Shown piece by piece: positions 44,428 through 54,871 of a stretch of 64,000 bases of DNA. Both the position numbers and the translations under genes were made by a program. The DNA lies in assembly GCA_041879415.1 (NCBI GenBank), contig CP090851.1, positions 1,860,001 through 1,924,000 of the forward strand, in the 5' to 3' direction. Source of the stretch: Vibrio chagasii (lineage in GTDB: Bacteria > Pseudomonadota > Gammaproteobacteria > Enterobacterales > Vibrionaceae). How positions within the stretch are numbered: position 1 is the first letter of the stretch; every line of letters starts with the position of its first letter. Below the pieces are notes generated by a model. The model was not told the DNA's origin. It made no database searches and saw only the letters and a list, made by a program, of their open reading frames with translations.

Positions 44428-46474
44428 ACGTCGTCTCCAAATCATCTTTATTTGTGTTGTTATCACCGTCAGCGCTGTTCTCACCCACCGACTGTTTTTT
44501 CGCTTCTGCTAACTGTGCACGTCGAGCCGCTTCAATCGCTTTGATCTCTTCCACTTCCACGTAGTAGTCAACATCGTCGTTGTAGCTGTGTTGAATACAC
44601 GTCACGACAATACCAACCAGACTTGCCGCCGCTAGCCACCAGATGTACCAGATCATTGCGAAACCAAATACCAACGACCATGCAGATACATAAATACCTG
44701 TCGGTGTGTTCTTCGGCATGTGGATACGTTCGTATTCTTCTTCCTGAGTTGGATCGAACTCACCACTTTGCTTTTGATACCAGAACGCATCTAGCTCATC
44801 GCCCTTAGGCAGTTTTGCAAAGTTGTAAAACGGCGGTGGTGAAGACGTTGCCCATTCAAAAGTACGTCCACCCCATGGGTCACCAGTAAGGTCGCGGTTT
44901 TGGTCACGGTCACGAACACTCACGAAGAACTGAACAAACTGACACACAACACCCATCGCAATCACACCAGTACCTGCAGCCGCAACCGCCAGTAGAGGGA
45001 AGAATTCAGGGTTAATATCTTGGCTCAAACGACGCGTCATACCCATAAAACCAAGAGCGTAAAGCGGCAAGAACGCCATCAAGAAACCGATGATCCAGCA
45101 GTAGAACGCACGTTTACCCCAAACTTCGTTCAGAGTGAAACCTGTCGCTTTCGGGAACCAGTAGCCAATTGCCGCAAAACAACCGAATACTACGCCACCG
45201 ATGATCACGTTATGAAAGTGAGCAATTAGGAATACTGAGTTATGCAGAATGAAGTCTGCACCCGGTACTGCCATTAGTACGCCCGTCATACCACCAACGG
45301 TGAAAGTGATAAGGAAACCAACAGTCCACAGCATAGGTGTTGTGAAACGGATGCGGCCTTTGTACATGGTGAACAGCCAGTTGAAGATCTTAACCCCGGT
45401 CGGGATAGAGATAATCATGGTTGCGATACCAAAGAAGGCATTCACATTCGCGCCAGAGCCCATAGTGAAGAAGTGGTGCAGCCAAACGACAAACGCAAGG
45501 ATAGTGATTGCAACCGTTGCCCAAACCAGTGAGGTGTAACCAAATAGCTTTTTACGTGCAAACGTTGCTGTCACTTCAGAGAACACACCAAAGATAGGCA
45601 AGATAAGGATGTATACCTCAGGGTGTCCCCATGCCCAAATCAGGTTCACATACATCATCACGTTGCCACCAAGATCATTGGTGAAAAAGTGCGTGCCGAT
45701 GTATCTATCCAGCGTCAGTAGCGCGATAGTAACCGTTAGGATCGGGAAAGAGATGATGATCAGAATGTTGGCACACAGAGACGCCCATGTGAAAACTGGC
45801 ATCTTCATCATTGGCATAGACGGAGTACGCATGCGCAGAATGGTCGCGAAGAAGTTCACACCCGTTAGCGTAGTACCGACACCAGATATTTGCAGCGCCC
45901 ATATCCAATAGTCCACCCCGACTCCAGGGCTTGCCTCAATGCCAGACAGCGGTGGGTAAGCTAGCCAACCCGTACGGCCGAATTCACCAAGGCCTAGTGA
46001 CATATTGGTTAGGATCACGCCCACTACAAACAGCCAGAAACTCAGGTTGTTTAGGTAAGGGAACGCAACATCACGAGCACCGATTTGCAGCGGCACGATG
46101 ATGTTCATCAAACCAATCACCAACGGCATCGCCACAAAGAAAATCATGATCACACCATGAGCGGTGAAGATCTGATCATAGTGATGCGGTGGTAAGTAAC
46201 CGCTCTCGCCTGCCGCTGATAACAACTGCTGACTACGCATCATTACCGCATCGGCAAAACCACGAATCAACATGATCATTGCAACGGCAATGTACATGAA
46301 GCCCAGTTTTTTGTGGTCTACTGAAGTAAACCATTCATTCCATAAGTATTGCCATTTCCCAGCTTTCGTTACCGCAGCAACAACAGCCAAACCAACCAGC
46401 GCAATCACCGCAAGTGTCACGACGATAATAGGTTCATGGTAGGGAATGGACTCTAGAGTTAATCTTCCAAACAT
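44417..46474 (-). CDS. cyoB: CyoB, cytochrome bo ubiquinol oxidase subunit I
   Basis: Catalytic subunit of the proton-pumping ubiquinol oxidase, holding heme b and the heme o3-CuB centre. It is 685 aa. The heme-ligand segment [15 protein letters not shown] is near residue 104, the CuB ligands appear in [14 protein letters not shown] near 282 and [11 protein letters not shown] near 330, and the heme-proximal pair in [15 protein letters not shown] near 417. The C-terminus has a cytoplasmic extension rich in Glu, Lys and Asn. It follows cyoA by 5 nt. Confidence 0.97.
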   Translation of the reverse strand: MFGRLTLESIPYHEPIIVVTLAVIALVGLAVVAAVTKAGKWQYLWNEWFTSVDHKKLGFMYIAVAMIMLIRGFADAVMMRSQQLLSAAGESGYLPPHHYDQIFTAHGVIMIFFVAMPLVIGLMNIIVPLQIGARDVAFPYLNNLSFWLFVVGVILTNMSLGLGEFGRTGWLAYPPLSGIEASPGVGVDYWIWALQISGVGTTLTGVNFFATILRMRTPSMPMMKMPVFTWASLCANILIIISFPILTVTIALLTLDRYIGTHFFTNDLGGNVMMYVNLIWAWGHPEVYILILPIFGVFSEVTATFARKKLFGYTSLVWATVAITILAFVVWLHHFFTMGSGANVNAFFGIATMIISIPTGVKIFNWLFTMYKGRIRFTTPMLWTVGFLITFTVGGMTGVLMAVPGADFILHNSVFLIAHFHNVIIGGVVFGCFAAIGYWFPKATGFTLNEVWGKRAFYCWIIGFLMAFLPLYALGFMGMTRRLSQDINPEFFPLLAVAAAGTGVIAMGVVCQFVQFFVSVRDRDQNRDLTGDPWGGRTFEWATSSPPPFYNFAKLPKGDELDAFWYQKQSGEFDPTQEEEYERIHMPKNTPTGIYVSAWSLVFGFAMIWYIWWLAAASLVGIVVTCIQHSYNDDVDYYVEVEEIKAIEAARRAQLAEAKKQSVGENSADGDNNTNKDDLETTYAS

Positions 46475-46479
46475 TACGA

Positions 46480-47376
46480 TTATCCTTGGTTTTCCGGCAA
46501 ACAGTTCATTGAACCAGGGTGCTGGGTCACAACATCAGTGAACAAAAATGGTGGGACACTAGAAAACAGCGTCACAGGTTCAGCGACACTTGGCGCTGCC
46601 AGTGAACGGAACTGTTCCCAATCTTCAATGCGATCAGGGCTTGCCTTCACCTTCTCCACCCAGTTTAAAAATGCCACTTGATCAGGCAGTGCTGATGCTG
46701 TGAATTTCATCTGAGAGAAACCTTCGCCACTGTAGTTCGATGCAAAGCCTTTGAAGTCACCTTCGTGGTTTGCAATCAAGTTCAGCTTGGTCACCATTCC
46801 CGGCATCGCGTAGATCTGCGAACCAAGACGCGGGATAAAGAACGCGTTCATGATGTTGTCTGAAGTCAGCCTAAACGTAACAGGAACATCTTTCGGGAAT
46901 GCCACGTAGTTAACCGTTGCAATGTGTTGTTCCGGGTAGATGAACAGCCATTTCCAGTCCAGCGATACCACTTCAATCACCATTGGCTGTACATCACTTT
47001 CTAGAGGCTTAGATGGCTCCAGTTCGTGTGTTGAACGCCAAGTGATAGTCGCAAGAATCGCAATAATGATGATTGGAATCGTCCATACTACGATTTCAAT
47101 CTTGGTCGAGTGTGCCCAGTCAGGTGCATACTCTTCCGTGGTATTGGTTTCGCGGTATCTATAAGCAAAGTAGACCGTCATTAGGATCACAGGGATAACG
47201 ACAATCAGCATCAGGAGTAAAGCAGTAATAATCAGCTCTTTTTCCTGAACGCCAACGCTACCTTTAGGGTCGAGCAATGCGGAGTTGCATCCTTCGAGCA
47301 TCAGGGCAGTTGCCACCAAACCAATCCTCGACAGGTTTGCTCTCGATAAAATGCGTTTATATCTTGAAGCTTCCAT
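46480..47376 (-). CDS. cyoA: CyoA, cytochrome bo oxidase subunit II
   Basis: A 298-aa lipoprotein subunit II: lipobox LEGC near residue 30, then two membrane spans (about 48-70 and 90-112), then the periplasmic cupredoxin-like domain. CuA ligands are absent, as expected for a quinol oxidase rather than a cytochrome c oxidase. [18 protein letters not shown] near 145 and [20 protein letters not shown] near 215 are diagnostic. First gene of cyoABCDE. Confidence 0.96.
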   Translation of the reverse strand: MEASRYKRILSRANLSRIGLVATALMLEGCNSALLDPKGSVGVQEKELIITALLLMLIVVIPVILMTVYFAYRYRETNTTEEYAPDWAHSTKIEIVVWTIPIIIIAILATITWRSTHELEPSKPLESDVQPMVIEVVSLDWKWLFIYPEQHIATVNYVAFPKDVPVTFRLTSDNIMNAFFIPRLGSQIYAMPGMVTKLNLIANHEGDFKGFASNYSGEGFSQMKFTASALPDQVAFLNWVEKVKASPDRIEDWEQFRSLAAPSVAEPVTLFSSVPPFLFTDVVTQHPGSMNCLPENQG

Positions 47377-47560
47377 TAACTTTCTCGATGGTTATCCAGT
47401 CTCAAATCGAACGTCCGAGTACTGGTTATCATGGTCATTAGAATATTTATGTGTTGAGCATGTGAAACGCTGCATCTCAAAGGGAAGCCGAATTGAGTCT
47501 GATTTTGCTTGGTAAAAACATTACCGCACGGTTAAAACCACACAAAAATTATGACTTAAT

Positions 47561-47590
47561 TGTTACACTTTGAAATACATTGTTACATTT
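47561..47590. promoter_or_regulatory. ArcA-like direct repeats upstream of cyoA
   Basis: Three adjacent 10-mers: TTGTTACACT, TTGAAATACA, TTGTTACATT. The TGTTA core on a helical-turn repeat resembles ArcA-box architecture, and E. coli cyo is ArcA-repressed. It is about 185 bp upstream of the cyoA start. Confidence 0.4.
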
Positions 47591-47674
47591 GGCGCATTAT
47601 GGGGAGTTGGAATTGAAAGCTCACCCAGCAAACTTGAAAACTAACCTTCCAGTTATGAAAGTAGAGTGACTGAA

Positions 47675-47794
47675 ATGAGTCGAGAAAAAGGCGCACGAGA
47701 TATACGTGCTACAGCAACAAAGCTAATTGTGGAAAGGAATCGCAAAGAAACAATTGATGGAGAAACAGGTAGCCAACGACCACCACAGCGATGA
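47675..47794 (+). other. Doubtful 39-aa ORF or gene remnant
   Basis: Opens with MSREKGARDIRATATKL and ends QRPPQR. It is basic, with no hydrophobic segment and no clear ribosome site. It may be a remnant or chance frame in an otherwise empty region. Confidence 0.2.
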
Positions 47795-48069
47795 ACTACA
47801 TTAGAAATCGCGAATTAAACAAAGCGTGATCAAGTTCAAGTTTATGAATTCACATACAAGTTTAGTGGTATTCATAAATAAAATTGTTAGCACGAAGTAT
47901 TCATTGCCAATATGAATAATAAGCTTCATTTCATGACGGTGATGGGTATCTAAATAGAAGGTCAACCAAGCTAAAGCAGAGTAAAAGGAGTCGTTTTGCC
48001 ACCAAAACCTAGAGACAAGTACGCCCTTACTCTCCCACTTCGAGGAAAATAAGAGCGCTGGTTTGCCAA

Positions 48070-51000
48070 TTATGCCGCTTGTGGTGCCACAGTTTTGCGC
48101 TGTTTTTTAGTCATCAGATGATAAACCACAGGCACAAAATAGAATGAGATAAGTGTGGTTAATACCGTACCGCCAACAATCGCGACTGCGAACGGAGGCC
48201 AAAAGCCACCACCAGCAATAATCAACGGCATAAATCCACCAACAGTAGTGATCGTCGTTGAGCTGATATGACGAGTACACGACATCACCGCCTCTACGAC
48301 CGCATCAACATTGCCAGATGAGGCTTGTTCGTCGAGCTTCAACTCGGTCAAAATAACGATCGCTGCATTAATCGCTAGCCCCGCAATCCCAAGCATCGCG
48401 ATGATCACCGTAAAGCCAAATGGATAGCCGAAGATCCACACCGATAGTAACCCTAGCCCACCAGCCAATGCCGCTACCATAAAGATGATGCTACTTAGTC
48501 TAAACGAGTTAAACGACATCACGACGACTAACACCATCAACACAACCACAACGGCAACATTAGAGACAAGACTATTTACCGAGTGATCGCGCTCTGCCGA
48601 CTCACCGCCAAATTCGATGCTGTAGCCCGATGGAATTTCGTAACTTTCCAATCGGTGTTGGAACTCATTGAGCACGGTTTGCGGCAAGACGCCCGCTTCA
48701 ATGTAGCCCTCTATGGTGTTGACACGCTGCCCGTTACGACGAGTTATCGCACCGCGACTGGTGGTCAATTCAAGCTCAGCCAAAGTCGAAACATTAATGC
48801 CGGTCGAGTAGACCTCAGAGCTGATTGGCAAACGGATATTGCTTAAATGCGCAAGGTTTTCACGCGCTTCATCAGCAACACGAACACGGATAGGCACTGA
48901 CTCACTGCCTTCAATCACAGAACCACTTTCACGACCAGTCAATGTGGTTTGCAACATGCCAGCAAACTGATTCAGTGAAATACCGTTGAGTTTTGCCGTG
49001 TCTTCATCGACCTTCAGCCACACCTTAGGCGTACCCGGCTGCAAGGTTTCTCGCGTATGAGTTACATGAGGAACACCCGCTAGAATCAAGCGTACATCTT
49101 CACCGATCGCTTTTAAGGTATCGAGATTTTCACCATAAACACGCAGCTCAACAGGCGCAGTAAATGGAGGGCCTTGGTTAAGCTTACGTACCAAGATTTG
49201 TGCTTCCGGTACCTCTTCATCCAACACCTTTTGCAACTCAGGAATCAGCGCATTCGCCTGAGTAAAGTTTTCAGTTTTGACCATAGCTTGCGAGAAGTAC
49301 GGCGCGTTGTTTTGCCTTGCTTGTAAGTTGTAATAGAAAGACGGGAAGTTTGCACCCACCAGCCAATCAATACGCTCCACTTCTGGGTAACGATGGATGA
49401 TGTCGTCTATTTTTTCCGAGGTATTCTTGGTCGCATAAATGCTCGCTTGAGGTGGCATGTACACCTGAATCTCAAACATGTCTCTGTCTGATGGCGGGAA
49501 GAACTGCTCAGTCAGCTGAGACATACTCCAGTAGCCAGTAAACGGCACCAACAACACCAAAGCAATAGTGATGATTGGATGTGTGACACCAAAACGGACT
49601 GAAGATGAGAACCAACGTGTTAGAGCAGGAATTCTTAAGCCCGTCATGTACCAATGGTGCTGTCCTTTCTTGTCGACATCACTCAATTGTTTCGGCAGTA
49701 ACCTTGTCGCTAAGCCAGCAATTAAGGTGTGCGAGATAATGTAAGAACCGATCAAAGAGAACGAAACGGTAATCGCAATACCACCGACAAACTCACCGGA
49801 TGCACCCGGCATCAAGATAATCGGTGCAAACGCCAGAACCGTGGTCAAGGTTGAGCCCAACAACGGCACCCACAAGTGCTTCAGCGCATTCATGGTCGCT
49901 TCTGCTCTGTGCTGCCCTTTCAATCGATAGGCCTGAATGGTATCGACCATCACCACCGCGTTATCGACCATGATCCCGAGCGCAACAATCAAGCCCGTTA
50001 CCGACATCTGGTTGATTGGCACACCGGTCATTTTCATGATCGATAGCGTAAGTAGTGAAGTGAGTGGCAGCGAAATAGCCACTAATATTGCCGCGCGGAC
50101 ACCTAAGGTCACGAACAATACAATCAAGATCAAACCGAAGCCAATCATCAAGCTTTTGCCTAAATCATCTAGGCGAGTTTCGGTATAACCCTGCTGATTG
50201 AACAGCACGGTGACATCGATATTACTTGGCAGCTCTTGTTGAAACTTATCGATCAAAGCATTCGCACGTGAAGTCCAGTTATCAACCCGAAGATCAGGGT
50301 GCATTCGCGCCGCGACGATCACACCCGGATCACCATCAATAATGGCAATCTGATCTTGTGGGGTTTTCTCACCACGCTTTACCGAAGCAATGTCTTCCAT
50401 GCGGATAATGTGACCATTGCTATCCGTCGCGATAGGGACTTGCTTAATACGTTCAATGGAGTCAAGTTCCGATTCAATCTCTAAACCAAATCGAGAATAG
50501 GCACTAACCAGTTCGCCTGCTGAATTCTTAGCATCTGCCCCTTCTAGCGACTCTGCGATATTTGAACTAGAGCGACCAAGCGCAGCGGCATCAGCAGTTC
50601 GTAGACTGATCTGGATTTCTTCTTGAGGCATCCCGTATTCATCAACGAACTCAGTGCCTGAAAGGGTTCTCAACCGCTTAGCCAGTTCTTTGGCGTAACG
50701 TCCAAGCGTTAAACGATCAGGTTCGCCCGCACCAGACCAAGTCAGAGAAGCAATGGTGGTGAAAGCATAGGTATGGTCACTGTCGAGATCGGGAGAATGG
50801 GCACCCGCAGGTAAAATGGATTCGATATCAGACAGCTTGTCACGTGCTTGCGACCAAACGGGTTCAGGCTCGGTGATAGTGTCATCAAGCTCAAGCGTGA
50901 CAATAGACACGCTCGGCCTTGAGGTTGAGCTCACCAGTTTAACTTCGCTCAGTTCACGAAGCTTATTCTCGATAACTTCCGTAACCAAGGTTTCCACTCG

Positions 51001-51168
51001 TTCGGCGCTGGCGCCAGGAAAGCTAGTGGTGATGTTCGCATACCGGTTGATGATGACTGGATCTTCTGCGCGCGGCAGCGTCATGAAGGCTGAAATGCCA
51101 CTCACCATCAGCAGCGCTGTCATTAAGATCAGCAGTCGGGTATTGGAAATAGTCTCTATGATTTTCAT
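48070..51168 (-). CDS. RND-family multidrug efflux permease
   Basis: A 1032-aa inner-membrane proton-drug antiporter of the AcrB/HAE-1-like group. It shows twelve predicted spans and two large periplasmic loops. LPRAEDPVIINRYANITTSF near residue 32 fits the subgroup of RND pumps in which PRxEDP is conserved. The relay region GLIVALGIMVDNAVVMVDTI is near 393, with the tandem Asp residues of TM4. It follows the adaptor gene by 8 nt. No outer-membrane factor gene accompanies it, so it probably uses a shared TolC. Regulated by the divergent TetR protein, by inference. Confidence 0.93.
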   Translation of the reverse strand: MKIIETISNTRLLILMTALLMVSGISAFMTLPRAEDPVIINRYANITTSFPGASAERVETLVTEVIENKLRELSEVKLVSSTSRPSVSIVTLELDDTITEPEPVWSQARDKLSDIESILPAGAHSPDLDSDHTYAFTTIASLTWSGAGEPDRLTLGRYAKELAKRLRTLSGTEFVDEYGMPQEEIQISLRTADAAALGRSSSNIAESLEGADAKNSAGELVSAYSRFGLEIESELDSIERIKQVPIATDSNGHIIRMEDIASVKRGEKTPQDQIAIIDGDPGVIVAARMHPDLRVDNWTSRANALIDKFQQELPSNIDVTVLFNQQGYTETRLDDLGKSLMIGFGLILIVLFVTLGVRAAILVAISLPLTSLLTLSIMKMTGVPINQMSVTGLIVALGIMVDNAVVMVDTIQAYRLKGQHRAEATMNALKHLWVPLLGSTLTTVLAFAPIILMPGASGEFVGGIAITVSFSLIGSYIISHTLIAGLATRLLPKQLSDVDKKGQHHWYMTGLRIPALTRWFSSSVRFGVTHPIITIALVLLVPFTGYWSMSQLTEQFFPPSDRDMFEIQVYMPPQASIYATKNTSEKIDDIIHRYPEVERIDWLVGANFPSFYYNLQARQNNAPYFSQAMVKTENFTQANALIPELQKVLDEEVPEAQILVRKLNQGPPFTAPVELRVYGENLDTLKAIGEDVRLILAGVPHVTHTRETLQPGTPKVWLKVDEDTAKLNGISLNQFAGMLQTTLTGRESGSVIEGSESVPIRVRVADEARENLAHLSNIRLPISSEVYSTGINVSTLAELELTTSRGAITRRNGQRVNTIEGYIEAGVLPQTVLNEFQHRLESYEIPSGYSIEFGGESAERDHSVNSLVSNVAVVVVLMVLVVVMSFNSFRLSSIIFMVAALAGGLGLLSVWIFGYPFGFTVIIAMLGIAGLAINAAIVILTELKLDEQASSGNVDAVVEAVMSCTRHISSTTITTVGGFMPLIIAGGGFWPPFAVAIVGGTVLTTLISFYFVPVVYHLMTKKQRKTVAPQAA

Positions 51169-51176
51169 ACTATTCC

Positions 51177-52304
51177 CTATTCAGCAGCAGTGCTTACTGG
51201 CTTCACGGCTTGGCCCGGAACCAAGCGATGCAAACCACTTGCAATAACCTGTTCACCATCCTCAATCGCACCACTCACATACGCTTGTTGATTGTTAGCA
51301 AACATCACTTGAACACTTCTACGTTCAACTTTGTTGCCATCGCCAATCACAAAGATATTCCACACACCGCGCAAGCCATCAATCAAGCCAGTTAAAGGGA
51401 CCCAATAGCCTTGCTCCTCAACCTGTTCGTCAAATTGAAGGTAGGCCAGTTGCCCTTCCAATACCGAAGATTGCTCGGGAAATAGGTAGCGTAATCCAAC
51501 ACTGCGAGACTGAGTGTCGACCATCGCGCCCGGATTCAATAGCTCTACTGCATAATCGTTACGTCCAACTCGGATACTAGGAGCTGAGAGTGAGGTGACC
51601 TTTTGCATTTGGTGGGCAGGAATACCAATAAAGGCTTCTTTGCCTTCCGATGCCAATAGAGTGAGCGTTGGATTACCGACATTGACCACATCGCCGAGCG
51701 AGACAAATCGAGTGGCGATAGTGCCTGAATAAGGAGCAAGAATCGTCGACTTCACTAGCTTGAGATCGTTACCTTTGACCGAGGCGTCAATGCGCAACAA
51801 GTTAGCTTGCAATACACGCTGCTCACTGGTTAACGAATCGATTTCTGCTTCAGCACTGAAGCCTTTTGCTTTTAGTGAACGTTGACGCTTTAAGTTCGCA
51901 GCAACCAGGCTCAGTTGCGCTTTCACTTCTTCAGCTTGCGCTTTCAATTGGCTCGATTCAGTCTTCAACAGCTGAGTATCTAACTTGATTAACGGCTGAC
52001 CTTCTGTGACTGTGTCACCGACATCCACCAGAATTTCGTTAACTTTCCCCGCCAATTCAAAGCCGAGATTCGCCTGTTGGCCCGCTTTTACCACACCGAC
52101 ATATTCACGTTGTACTTCGTATGATGGAGAACGCTCTAGGACGACAGTTTCTACCGTTAACACTGTCGATTCGGTACCGTTCGATTCAGCAGTGCTCGCT
52201 GCATCGGTAGTTGTCTCGGCTTGTGTGCTTTCACCACATCCAACAAGAAGAGTCGACAACGCCACGGCTACTGCGCTTCCCTTCATCAATTTATACATAC
52301 TCAC
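51177..52304 (-). CDS. RND efflux periplasmic adaptor (lipoprotein)
   Basis: A 375-aa membrane-fusion protein with lipobox LLVGC (cysteine near residue 23). The lipoyl half QANLGFELAGKVNEILVDVG near residue 72, a coiled-coil hairpin at about 110-165, and SGTIATRFVSLGDVVNVG near 195 follow, then a beta-barrel domain. A Thr/Ser/Glu/Ala-rich linker (about 28-45) joins the lipid anchor to the first domain. First gene of the pump operon; TetR gene divergent with an operator-like palindrome between. Confidence 0.92.
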   Translation of the reverse strand: MSMYKLMKGSAVAVALSTLLVGCGESTQAETTTDAASTAESNGTESTVLTVETVVLERSPSYEVQREYVGVVKAGQQANLGFELAGKVNEILVDVGDTVTEGQPLIKLDTQLLKTESSQLKAQAEEVKAQLSLVAANLKRQRSLKAKGFSAEAEIDSLTSEQRVLQANLLRIDASVKGNDLKLVKSTILAPYSGTIATRFVSLGDVVNVGNPTLTLLASEGKEAFIGIPAHQMQKVTSLSAPSIRVGRNDYAVELLNPGAMVDTQSRSVGLRYLFPEQSSVLEGQLAYLQFDEQVEEQGYWVPLTGLIDGLRGVWNIFVIGDGNKVERRSVQVMFANNQQAYVSGAIEDGEQVIASGLHRLVPGQAVKPVSTAAE

Positions 52305-52352
52305 TGTTCCTATGCGGTACTCAATAATGTTCTTTTTTTAGACTAACCAAAC

Positions 52353-52373
52353 CAAACTAGACTGTCTAGTTTG
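52353..52373. promoter_or_regulatory. 21-bp palindrome between RND operon and tetR
   Basis: CAAACTAGAC-T-GTCTAGTTTG: perfect 10-bp arms around one central base, 49 bp upstream of the adaptor start and 105 bp upstream of the tetR start. Its size and place fit a TetR-dimer operator. Confidence 0.75.
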
Positions 52374-52477
52374 ATTATGTTAAAAATAAGTTTCATCGTT
52401 AGTGATTGATAAAACCATCACAAAAAGCATAATGCTAGCGCACAACGAGTTAGCACTAGGTAGCGAGAAATAAGCAC

Positions 52478-53092
52478 GTGACGAAAATCATCAAGAGTGA
52501 ACAGAAGAGATCGCAGATCTTAACCGCAGCAAGTAAGCTTTTCTCTGAACATGGCTTCAAGATCAATATGGATCAGATAGCCAAAGCAGCGAACGTTTCC
52601 AAGCAAACGGTCTACTCTCACTTTAAAAGCAAAGACGTTCTTTTTGAAACCTGCATGCAAACCAAATGTGCCGAGCGTGAGCTGAGCCATTCAGCCTTTG
52701 ATATGGACGCCACTTTGGAAGAAGAATTGGTGAAGTTTGGTGTGAAATTTCAGGACTTATTGCTAGATGAACAGTCACGACAAACCTTTCAGAACGCGGT
52801 CAGCCAATCCAACACGCACCCAGAGATCGCCTCTATCTATTTAGAAAGTGGCCCTCAAAAAACAACAAAATTACTCGCCGATTACCTGCAATCGAAATTA
52901 GATTCTGGTGACCTGACTCTGTCGACGTCTAGCTCACCGATCATTGCAGCTCGTCAACTGCTGCTGATGTTTCATGGCAAATCTGCCTATTGGTCTTTCT
53001 TCGGTCATGATAGCGGTGAGTCCGATGAAGAAAGACTCAACTACACGCGCGAATGCGTTGCACTTTTCTTGAATGGAAACCAGCCTCGCTAG
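52478..53092 (+). CDS. TetR/AcrR-family regulator of the RND pump
   Basis: A 204-aa regulator starting with GTG at 52478. The HTH lies at about residues 12-58 (ILTAASKLFSEHGFKINMDQ, then KQTVYSHFKSKDVLFE). The C-terminal half resembles the AefR-like TetR C-terminal domain (MFHGKSAYWSFFG). It diverges from the efflux genes with a 21-bp palindrome between. It most likely represses them until a pump substrate binds. Confidence 0.9.
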   Translation: MTKIIKSEQKRSQILTAASKLFSEHGFKINMDQIAKAANVSKQTVYSHFKSKDVLFETCMQTKCAERELSHSAFDMDATLEEELVKFGVKFQDLLLDEQSRQTFQNAVSQSNTHPEIASIYLESGPQKTTKLLADYLQSKLDSGDLTLSTSSSPIIAARQLLLMFHGKSAYWSFFGHDSGESDEERLNYTRECVALFLNGNQPR

Positions 53093-53121
53093 CTGTCGCT
53101 CTATCTTTGAAAAAAATGAAA

Positions 53122-53152
53122 AAGGCACAGAGAAATTCATCCTCTGTGCCTT
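53122..53152. terminator. Bidirectional terminator, tetR / lipocalin
   Basis: AAGGCACAGAG / CTCTGTGCCTT stem with a 9-nt loop, between convergent genes. Confidence 0.85.
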
Positions 53153-53190
53153 ATCAATCGTCAGTCACTCTCACCAAAATAGCGACCGGT

Positions 53191-53709
53191 TTATTGGGTA
53201 TGTTCCACAATGATCAGCTCATCGGTATTAAAACCACGCTCTTTCGACATCACTTTAAACTTCTCCATCACTTCTGGTGCGACTTCAGGCGTTCTTGCTA
53301 GTAGCCATAAGTAATCAGTGTCGGGTCCAGAAACGAACGCGTATTGGTAGCCTTCCTCTTCCAATTCAAACACCACATAGGCGCCATAAAACGGACCGAA
53401 GAACGACACCTTTAAGTAACCTTGGTCGCTACCTTCAACAAAGTATGCTTTGCCTTCTGCCTCATTCCATTCGCCCTCTTCAGCCGAATAGCCGCGATTA
53501 ATCACTTTCACGCCGCCATCGTCGCGTAGGCTGTATTCAGCGCTCACATTACTTAAGCCGCGCTCAAACGAATGGTCTAAGCGAGCCACTTCGTACCATT
53601 TCCCTAAGTATCTATCCAATTCAAACTGCTGAACTGGCTTAACGGTTTCTGGCATGCCTACGCATCCAACCAATAAAATAACACTCAGAAGCAAAAGTAT
53701 TTTCTTCAT
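53191..53709 (-). CDS. blc: Bacterial lipocalin (Blc), outer-membrane lipoprotein
   Basis: A 172-aa lipocalin with lipobox LLVGC (cysteine 16). The lipocalin signature RYLGKWYEVARLDHSFERGL at about residues 33-52 is clear, followed by the beta-barrel and the closing motif YLWLLARTP near 133. Blc proteins bind lysophospholipids and are induced by envelope stress in E. coli. Confidence 0.93.
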   Translation of the reverse strand: MKKILLLLSVILLVGCVGMPETVKPVQQFELDRYLGKWYEVARLDHSFERGLSNVSAEYSLRDDGGVKVINRGYSAEEGEWNEAEGKAYFVEGSDQGYLKVSFFGPFYGAYVVFELEEEGYQYAFVSGPDTDYLWLLARTPEVAPEVMEKFKVMSKERGFNTDELIIVEHTQ

Positions 53710-53856
53710 CCTAACCTCGACTTGTTTTAATCGTAATACGAGTAAGTCATTTGAGTCTTAACTTACGTCCTTGTTAATACGTGAACCCCATTAGCATGGT
53801 TCATATAACATTAAATTATTCAGACGTTTATGGAAATCGTTTCGTTGGTGAATGAA

Positions 53857-54819
53857 TTAAAGCCGCTTCATTGACTCTCGATATTGAGTAGGGGTCACCT
53901 GCTTATAAGATTTGAACTGGCGATTGAAGTTAGCTTGGTTGTCATAACCGACTTTTTCCATAATCAAATTCACAGGTAGAGATGTATTGAGCAGTAAATC
54001 ACACGCCACATTTAATCTAATTTTCTTCAACCGCTGACTGAAGCTCTCGTTGTAGTGCTTTTGAAACAGACGCCTGACGCTGCTCTCACTAATATACAAA
54101 TGACTAGCTAAGTCATTTACTGAAATATCGTGGATAAAATGATTCATCAGAAAGGCTTCGATCTTATCTAGTTTGTCGCTGACCTCATCTTCTTCAATCG
54201 AACTAAAGGTGGGATTAACTAACTGCACGACTTCTTGGTCATCAATCAGCAGAGCAAACAGAGAGAATAGAGTCAGTAGCTGTTGATGAGGAGGCTGATC
54301 CATCACCTTATCTAGCAATTGTGTTGCCCTCTCAGCGGTACTAGGAGAAAACTGCAACCCTTTCTTTGAGTCTTCTAACAGCACACGTAACGGTTCAAGT
54401 TCACGACAGCACGCCATCAACGGCTCAATCCAATCTTTACGAAACCAAATCACATGGGTTTCGCAAACACGTGGGTCATCACTGCTCTCTTCCGAATAAA
54501 TGGCATGAGGCAAGTCTGGGCCAACCAAAATCATATGGTTGTGGAACACATCACTTTGGTGATGGCCGACAAAGCTATGCCCCGAAAAGTGACGATGAAT
54601 CGCTATCTCATATTCTTCATGTCGATGCCAACCGTAACTCTTGCTGTCCTCAACGATTTTCTTGTAGCGCCATGACGCACCAATCCTTTGCGGCACCTTT
54701 TCTAAGTAACCTTTCATTACGACACTCTGTGACCCTCTGATACTGAAAGTATACCCGTCAAACCATTTAAGTGAGCACTTTGACTGAAAAGTATTGGATA
54801 TTGCACTAACGGTACTCAT
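53857..54819 (-). CDS. AraC-family transcriptional regulator
   Basis: A 320-aa regulator: a cupin-like N-terminal sensor with YGWHRHEEYEIAIHRHFSGH, and a C-terminal double HTH (VNDLASHLYISESSVRRLFQ, then the signature VGYDNQANFNRQFKSYKQVTP near the end, here split). The start at 54819 is supported by GTGGAGA upstream, but the ATG at 54717 (MKGYLEKVPQ) begins where family members commonly begin and would leave more room for promoters. It diverges from a 56-aa gene and the secreted amidohydrolase gene, which it may control. Confidence 0.88.
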   Translation of the reverse strand: MSTVSAISNTFQSKCSLKWFDGYTFSIRGSQSVVMKGYLEKVPQRIGASWRYKKIVEDSKSYGWHRHEEYEIAIHRHFSGHSFVGHHQSDVFHNHMILVGPDLPHAIYSEESSDDPRVCETHVIWFRKDWIEPLMACCRELEPLRVLLEDSKKGLQFSPSTAERATQLLDKVMDQPPHQQLLTLFSLFALLIDDQEVVQLVNPTFSSIEEDEVSDKLDKIEAFLMNHFIHDISVNDLASHLYISESSVRRLFQKHYNESFSQRLKKIRLNVACDLLLNTSLPVNLIMEKVGYDNQANFNRQFKSYKQVTPTQYRESMKRL

Positions 54820-54871
54820 CCAACTTTCTCCACTAAATATACTGCAGGTGAACTTAATCAGGAGAGCAACT

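Larger units (their letters stand above)
47377..48069. other. 693-bp region between cyoA and the RND genes
   Basis: The largest gene-free stretch. It holds the cyo promoter region, a 10-bp-periodic TTGTTACA repeat (47561-47590), and a doubtful 39-codon ORF (47675-47794). The rest, up to the RND permease stop, has no recognisable gene and might contain a degraded one. Confidence 0.5.

Noticed and set aside
47285..47515. 76-aa forward ORF overlapping the cyoA start
   Set aside because: It lies partly antisense to cyoA and lacks a ribosome site; the cyo promoter is expected there.
54794..54871. N-terminal extension of the small ORF before AraC
   Set aside because: The strong Shine-Dalgarno is at the internal ATG (54872); the extension overlaps the AraC start region.
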